A stretch of 10,814 nucleotides of DNA from Blastocatellia bacterium. Lineage in GTDB: Bacteria; Acidobacteriota; Blastocatellia; Chloracidobacteriales; JADJPF01. A program made the translations under genes and the position numbers. Shown here piece by piece: positions 6,904-10,814 of this stretch; the first letter of the stretch is position 1; every line of letters begins with the position of its first letter. Location of the stretch: the NCBI GenBank assembly GCA_023265235.1, contig JAHFUF010000086.1:587-11400 (forward strand), read 5' to 3'. Under the pieces are notes generated by a model. The model searched no databases. It was given only the letters and a program-made list of their open reading frames with translations, and was not told where the DNA came from.

Positions 6904-7991
6904 TAATGTTTATCTCCTTTATTTGAGCCTTGCAACAGACTGTTAACAAAGCTAAACCCTAGCATTAAGGCTGTACCTGCAATAGCTAATGCTCCTAGGG
7001 GCTGAACAACTTTTTTCCAAGTAGTTAAATATTCTGGCACTTTTGGTTCAGGTGGTAAATCAAAGTCCTCAGGCTTACTAGGCAAGACTGTCAATACGTT
7101 TAATCCACCTAATTCTTTTTCACCATAAAGATAAGCCTCTTTGTAACCACGATCTTTAAGATCAGCAATTCTACTCTGCCCTAGTTTAATCATTTCATCT
7201 CGCAAGCCAAATTCTAAAGCATTAGGAGGGCAAGACTGTACACAAGCTGGCTGTTTATCGTGTTGAATACGATCGGAGCATAGACGACATTTACTAACTT
7301 TGCCAAAACCCCATATAGCACCAGCATCTAGCTTAGGGACATCAAAAGGACAAGCATCTACGCAATAACCGCAGCCTGTACAAGTAGTAACATTTAACCG
7401 TACATAACCTAACTGATCATTTCTAGTTAAGGCATCTACTGGACAAGCTTTTATACAAGCCGCATCAGTACAATGCATACAACCATGCTTACGAAACATC
7501 CACCTAGGTATTTCACTAGGGTTTGTTATATTGCTATTTTGCTCAAAAAATTCTGTTACTTTCCAAACACTATATTTAATCTCTTCTGTTTCTGGTGTTT
7601 CTGACTCAACAAATAAATTACTAGGTTCTGGCCCTAGTAGGGTTTCATATTGAGCAACAAACTTATCTTTATCACACTCAAGATCTGTGGTTTTTGTAAT
7701 AGGTTGATCTGTTTTTTTTGTAAATAAATTATTTTTTTTGCTACCTAGTTCATAAAATTTAACAACATTCCAAGTGCGATAAGTCAAATCTTCGTGGCTT
7801 TGATAACCAAAGGGATGATCTGCTGGGTTGTCTGTGCCTGTTTCGTTCCATTCCTTACAAGCAACTTCACAAGCTCTACATCCAACACATTTTGAAATAT
7901 CAATTAGTTTTGCATATTGTCCCATAATGGCAAAAGTATAGAGAAAATTTTCATTAACTTCTAGTAAAGAAATCTTATTACCTTTGCACAT
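6903..7991 (-). CDS. Formate dehydrogenase-type 4Fe-4S beta subunit (FdnH-like), with internal insertion
   Basis: This 362-residue electron-transfer subunit has sixteen cysteines arranged for four [4Fe-4S] clusters: C35-C38-C41-C45, C171-C174-C179-C183, C204-C207-C210-C214 and C235-C238-C250-C254. FdnH landmarks include AKLIDISKCVGCRACEVACK, RKHGCMHC, CTGCGYC and CRLCSDR. A C-terminal hydrophobic helix (about 328-350) would anchor it beside the cytochrome b encoded next. The segment between the first and second cysteine groups is about 65 residues longer than I recall for FdnH. It appears to contain a duplicated strand (66-81 against 135-150). The start is uncertain: ATG 7991 gives a 22-residue leader, while ATG 7925 (MGQYAKLID) starts near the conserved region. 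Neither has a good ribosome binding site. The catalytic molybdopterin alpha subunit is absent, so the electron donor is inferred, not shown. Confidence 0.9.
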   Translation of the reverse strand: MCKGNKISLLEVNENFLYTFAIMGQYAKLIDISKCVGCRACEVACKEWNETGTDNPADHPFGYQSHEDLTYRTWNVVKFYELGSKKNNLFTKKTDQPITKTTDLECDKDKFVAQYETLLGPEPSNLFVESETPETEEIKYSVWKVTEFFEQNSNITNPSEIPRWMFRKHGCMHCTDAACIKACPVDALTRNDQLGYVRLNVTTCTGCGYCVDACPFDVPKLDAGAIWGFGKVSKCRLCSDRIQHDKQPACVQSCPPNALEFGLRDEMIKLGQSRIADLKDRGYKEAYLYGEKELGGLNVLTVLPSKPEDFDLPPEPKVPEYLTTWKKVVQPLGALAIAGTALMLGFSFVNSLLQGSNKGDKH

Positions 7992-8113
7992 TTTGGTAAC
8001 TTTTCTTTGCTAATCAGTGCTAGAATTTAGACTTGTAAAAAGCAGCACCTACAATAAGTTTCTTTTCTAATAATAAACTTAATCCATTTAAAGCTTTTCT
8101 TGAGGAAAAACAT
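7992..8113. promoter_or_regulatory. Divergent intergenic region (beta subunit gene / FHA gene)
   Basis: These 122 AT-rich bases separate the minus-strand beta-subunit gene from the plus-strand FHA gene, so they must hold both promoters. The FHA gene has a TGAGG ribosome binding site at 8101-8105. I see TAGAAT near 8030 as a possible -10 element but no matching -35 at proper spacing. No small ORF is evident. Confidence 0.4.
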
Positions 8114-9127
8114 ATGGTTGATTTTACTAACAAACATTTGGCAATAATTGAAGATTTTTTAGCTGAATCAATTAAGCAAAGTACCCTTTTTTCTGAACAA
8201 GATATTGATGCTAAAGAAATCGTTTTCCAAATTAGCGAAGAAGTGAGATTAAAACAATTTCGTTGGGCAGAAAATATTGTTTGTGTGCCGAATGTAGTAA
8301 GAATAGTTTTGTTAGAAACCAAAGCCAACAAAGTTGAAGAACTAGAAATGCTTTTTACCTCCCCTGCCTTTACTAAAACGCTAACAGATTACTTAGAAAG
8401 CAATAAATTTCATTTAGTTCTACCTATTCGTACCGAAGTAGAGTTGGTGAGTAAAGGTAGTAGTCGTTTAATGTATAGTGCTGGTCGCTGTGTGCTTACA
8501 CTAGATTGGCCCCTTCCAGAAGAAGCCGAAAACTTTAATGTAGTAATAGATGATGTAAAAAAGAAGGTTTTAGAAGTACACCAGCGTAAATTTCAAATCC
8601 CTCTAATTGGCCGTTTAACTTCACTTAATGCTGATGTTTACCAAAATAATTATTTTATTACTAAAGAAATTACCTATATAGGACGACTAAGAGTCGTTCG
8701 AGATAGCCAAACAGGAGAGTTTTTGCGACGTAACGACTTTGTTTTTGCTCAATTAGAAGACGCAGAAGCGACAGGAAATAGTGTTTCCCGACAACAAGCA
8801 AAAATTGAGTTTCGTGATAATAGTTTTGTTTTAATAGATCAAGGAAGTGCCAATGCAACAATAATTGAAAGGCGTCTGCATGGTGCTCCTGTTACAGCAA
8901 TAGTTACAGGCACTCCTGGAGCACCGCTTGAAGATGGGGACATAATTATTCTAGGCTCTGCTAGGCTTAGGTTTAATATTGTAGAAAATATTGACAAAAA
9001 TGTTTTTGTACTACAACAAAGTCAAGATTTACTTGCCAAAAAGCTAGAGCGAGGCGTGCCCAAAAAAACCTTTAAGATAAGTGCCATTTATTTGCCAGAA
9101 GAAATTAAAGACGAACTAAATAAATAA
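8114..9127 (+). CDS. DUF3662-FHA domain protein (FhaA-like signalling adaptor)
   Basis: This is a 337-residue soluble protein. Residues 1 to about 130 resemble the DUF3662 (FhaA N-terminal) domain: a helix, then AKEIVFQISEEVRLK, VCVPNVVRIVL and a closing EVELVSKGSSR stretch. Residues about 178-290 form a forkhead-associated domain, with GR (190-191), NSVSRQQAKIEF (222-233), DQGSANATI (242-250), LEDGDIIILG (272-281) and a final strand ARLRFNIV. FHA domains bind phosphothreonine peptides, and actinobacterial FhaA partners Ser/Thr kinases and cell-wall proteins. The usual SRxH histidine is Q228 here, and the GR-to-SR interval (34 residues) is long. A 47-residue tail follows. TGAGG (8101-8105) sits eight bases before the ATG. 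No kinase gene adjoins it. It stops 12 bases before the convergent HNH gene. Confidence 0.85.
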   Translation: MVDFTNKHLAIIEDFLAESIKQSTLFSEQDIDAKEIVFQISEEVRLKQFRWAENIVCVPNVVRIVLLETKANKVEELEMLFTSPAFTKTLTDYLESNKFHLVLPIRTEVELVSKGSSRLMYSAGRCVLTLDWPLPEEAENFNVVIDDVKKKVLEVHQRKFQIPLIGRLTSLNADVYQNNYFITKEITYIGRLRVVRDSQTGEFLRRNDFVFAQLEDAEATGNSVSRQQAKIEFRDNSFVLIDQGSANATIIERRLHGAPVTAIVTGTPGAPLEDGDIIILGSARLRFNIVENIDKNVFVLQQSQDLLAKKLERGVPKKTFKISAIYLPEEIKDELNK

Positions 9128-9139
9128 TTATCTACATAA

Positions 9140-9652
9140 TTAATAAAACAAATACTTACGCCAATTTTCATCAGTTCGCCCTATATAGCGCATAATTTGA
9201 CGACTAACACTAAGGCTAAAAGGTTGTGGTCGTTTAAGTAGTCGCATGTTTGCTTCTTCAGGGCTTTTATTACCTTTACGGTTGTTGCAACGACGACAAC
9301 AAGCTACCAGGTTATCCCAGCTAGAATCCCCTCCCCTAGCTTTAGGAGTTACATGGTCTAAGGTTAACTCTTGAGGAGGAAAAACCACTTGGCAGTACTG
9401 GCAAGTATTATGGTCTCGTAAAAGGATATTTTTACGAGACAAGCTCTTTCGCTCAAAAGGAATATGAATATATTCAACCAAACGAATTACTGATGGTATT
9501 GGCACAAGTTGGCTAGGAGAATGAAAAAATCTAGAATTATATTCTTCTGCTCTTGCTACACCTTTGAGCACCAAAACTATCGCACGTCTGACAGTACAAA
9601 CATTAATTGGTTCAAAAGAAGCATTTAGAACTAGTACTCTGCTATCGGTCAT
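9140..9652 (-). CDS. HNH-family endonuclease, small stand-alone type
   Basis: This 170-residue protein has a zinc-bound HNH (McrA-like) nuclease fold in its second half: C84xxC87, LDHVTPKARGG (98-108, with D99 and H100), N114, C119xxC122 and N123 followed by RKG. The cysteines would bind structural zinc, and H100, N114 and N123 form the metal-dependent active site, all intact. The N-terminal part (VLVLNASFEPINVCTVRRA, 7-25) is the conserved leader of a widespread family of solitary HNH proteins. I infer DNA cleavage or processing, but the biological target is unknown. It lies 52 bases downstream of cdd on the same strand and could be co-transcribed. ATG 9652 has only a weak purine stretch upstream. 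There is no methylase or other defence gene beside it, so a restriction role is not supported. Confidence 0.9.
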   Translation of the reverse strand: MTDSRVLVLNASFEPINVCTVRRAIVLVLKGVARAEEYNSRFFHSPSQLVPIPSVIRLVEYIHIPFERKSLSRKNILLRDHNTCQYCQVVFPPQELTLDHVTPKARGGDSSWDNLVACCRRCNNRKGNKSPEEANMRLLKRPQPFSLSVSRQIMRYIGRTDENWRKYLFY

Positions 9653-9704
9653 AGTTTCTTAAATTTATCCGGTAGCGATTTTCCACCCAGCTAATACAGC
9701 AGTG

Positions 9705-10109
9705 TTACTTATCCCCCGGCTCGAAAAAGTTACTTTTGTCAAAGGGTAAGGGTAAAAGCTCTTTTACCCGTTTAAAGGCTACCCCACCTTGTAAGTTAAC
9801 TATTTCTACTTCAATATCACCACAAAATTCCCACAACAACTGCCGACAAGCACCACAAGGCAGAGAAAGTTTGCTAGAATCTGTTACTATAGTAATCTTT
9901 TTGAATTCTCGTTTGCCTTCTGAGATAGCCTTAAAAAGTGCCACTCTTTCAGCACAAACAGTAAGTCCAAAGGTCGCGTTTTCGATGTTACAGCCTGTAA
10001 ATACAATGCCATCTGTTGTTAGTAAGGCTGCTCCAACTTGAAAATTTGAAAAAGGTGCGATGGCATTATTACGCGCTTGGCGTGCTAATTTTTCTAAATC
10101 TATTTCCAC
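9705..10109 (-). CDS. cdd: Cytidine deaminase
   Basis: This is a 134-residue, homotetramer-type cytidine deaminase of pyrimidine salvage (cytidine or deoxycytidine to uridine or deoxyuridine, cytosolic, zinc-dependent). Landmarks are SNFQVGAALL (21-30), GCNIENATFGLTVCAERVALFKA (39-61) and LPCGACRQ (83-90). Zinc ligands are C52, C85 and C88, the catalytic acid is E54, and N41 and E43 bind the nucleoside; all are present. I place the start at GTG 10109: AAGAAGG sits five bases upstream and it gives the family's normal length beginning just before the first helix. The longer frame back to TTG 10184 would add 25 residues not typical of the family. The HNH gene follows 52 bases downstream. Confidence 0.94.
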   Translation of the reverse strand: MEIDLEKLARQARNNAIAPFSNFQVGAALLTTDGIVFTGCNIENATFGLTVCAERVALFKAISEGKREFKKITIVTDSSKLSLPCGACRQLLWEFCGDIEVEIVNLQGGVAFKRVKELLPLPFDKSNFFEPGDK

Positions 10110-10484
10110 AAATTCCTTCTTGGTAAAATTTAATATTTGATAGGTAATAATTACTGCCGAGTTATTGTAACTTACCAGTAGCAAACAACAAAATATTAGT
10201 TTCTAAATAGTTTGTAACTTGATAAATGGCTATTGGCTTGGTTAAACAATAATTTATTAGCTAAAGCCTATTATTAGCAAGCAAATTGGCCTAGTCCATT
10301 TTTTTCCGAATTGGCTGTTGTCAAATTAACGGTTGTCTCTTAACTTCCCTAAAATAAAGATAAAGCAATAGTTTTTTGCTAGCTAGTTAATAGATAGGCT
10401 AAATATATATTAGAGTACAATTTATAAAAATGGCTGGCAATAATAATTTTTTTGAAATGATAAATTTCTTGGATGGAGGATTTT
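10110..10484. promoter_or_regulatory. Divergent control region between cdd and pdxS
   Basis: This 375-base gap has no convincing gene; frames extending into it are antisense to pdxS or upstream of the true cdd start. It must hold both promoters. The right part has TTGTCA near 10318 with TAACTT 17 bases later, a weak promoter-like pair for pdxS. Direct repeats are AATTGGC at 10284-10290 and 10309-10315, and TTATTAGC at 10254-10261 and 10271-10278. They may be regulator sites, but short repeats arise easily in AT-rich DNA. I see no riboswitch-like structure. Confidence 0.4.
10475..10479 (+). promoter_or_regulatory. Strong Shine-Dalgarno of pdxS
   Basis: GGAGG ends five bases before the pdxS ATG at 10485, close to ideal spacing. 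It is the best ribosome binding site in the window and fixes the start. Confidence 0.85.
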
Positions 10485-10814
10485 ATGTCAGAGAGTTTGT
10501 TAAAACTTAAGACAGGTTTGGCGGAAATGCTCAAAGGTGGAGTAATAATGGATGTCACCAATGCTGAGCAAGCCAAAATTGCTGAAGACGCTGGCGCAGC
10601 AGCAGTAATGGCACTAGAACGTGTGCCGTCTGATATTCGTCGTGACGGCGGAGTTGCACGAATGGCTTCTCCTAAAAAAGTACGTGAAATTATGGAGACT
10701 GTCTCTATTCCAGTAATGGCCAAAGCTCGTATTGGTCACTTTGTTGAAGCACAAATGTTAGAGGAAATGGGTGTAGATTTTATTGATGAAAGCGAAGTTC
10801 TTACCCCTGCTGAT
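10485..10814 (+). CDS. pdxS: Pyridoxal 5'-phosphate synthase, lyase subunit PdxS (3' end beyond the window)
   Basis: The first 110 residues of the roughly 290-residue PdxS (SNZ/Pdx1) are present. With the glutaminase PdxT it makes pyridoxal 5'-phosphate directly from ribose 5-phosphate, glyceraldehyde 3-phosphate and ammonia, as a cytosolic dodecamer. Family landmarks are nearly invariant: LKGGVIMDVTNAEQAKIAED (16-35), AVMALERVPSDIR (40-52), GGVARMASP (55-63), PVMAKARIGHF (76-86) and VDFIDESEVLTPAD at the edge. D23 and the Schiff-base lysine K80 (MAK) are both present. The start is ATG with GGAGG five bases upstream. pdxT commonly follows, but that region is outside the window. The gene appears intact as far as visible. 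Confidence 0.97.
   Translation, partial: MSESLLKLKTGLAEMLKGGVIMDVTNAEQAKIAEDAGAAAVMALERVPSDIRRDGGVARMASPKKVREIMETVSIPVMAKARIGHFVEAQMLEEMGVDFIDESEVLTPAD

Noticed and set aside
9140..9652. HNH protein as part of a restriction or anti-phage system
   Set aside because: No methyltransferase, helicase, toxin or other defence gene is adjacent; the neighbours are cdd and an FHA adaptor, and the protein matches a common stand-alone family.
10110..10184. Longer cdd start at TTG 10184
   Set aside because: It adds 25 residues atypical of the family, while GTG 10109 has AAGAAGG at five bases and gives a normal 134-residue enzyme.
10379..10723. Minus-strand 114-codon ORF
   Set aside because: It is antisense to pdxS, whose sequence is unmistakable.

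Overview
The window is AT-rich (roughly 35-40 % GC by eye), densely coding bacterial DNA with ordinary start codons (ATG, some GTG) and AAGGAG/GGAGG-type ribosome binding sites. There is no rRNA, tRNA, CRISPR array, transposase or phage gene. A large Ig-repeat surface protein, a DUF3662-FHA protein, a formate-dehydrogenase-type iron-sulfur/cytochrome b pair and a compact solitary HNH protein would fit a low-GC member of Acidobacteriota (Blastocatellia-like). That placement rests on general gene content and is only a guess.

Left third (1-3297, minus strand): one uninterrupted reading frame runs from an ATG at 3244 off the left edge. It encodes at least 1081 residues: a Sec signal peptide, a short proline-rich linker, then ten roughly 107-115-residue Ig-like (Big_1-type) repeats. 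All plus-strand ORFs here are antisense shadows of it. An 18-codon ORF overlaps its start codon by ATGA.

Middle (3298-6172): a 16-bp tandem purine repeat lies between two copies of a GGCGAACTGTTCGCCC palindrome. Next comes a minus-strand GMC-family FAD oxidoreductase (choline/alcohol dehydrogenase-like, GTG start). Then an intergenic repeat with three hairpins, two of which are related copies with compensatory stem changes. This abuts a decayed plus-strand fragment of a probable secreted protein, followed by an intact small VOC/glyoxalase-fold gene.

Right half (6173-10814): a hairpin-plus-T-run terminator separates the VOC gene from a convergent two-gene operon (iron-sulfur beta subunit, then cytochrome b gamma subunit, overlapping by one base in TAATG). 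These resemble formate dehydrogenase FdnH/FdnI, but no catalytic molybdenum subunit is present. Divergent from it is a DUF3662-FHA phosphopeptide-binding protein. This converges on a minus-strand pair, cytidine deaminase (cdd) then an HNH-family protein. A 375-bp gap then separates cdd from the divergent pdxS (vitamin B6 synthesis), which runs off the right edge.

The genes do not form one pathway. They look like an ordinary chromosomal mixture of housekeeping enzymes (cdd, pdxS), a respiratory electron-transfer module, a signalling adaptor and a surface protein. I do not see a convincing new multi-gene system. The most interesting points are the beta/gamma pair lacking its catalytic subunit, the duplicated insertion inside that beta subunit, and the covarying hairpin repeat.
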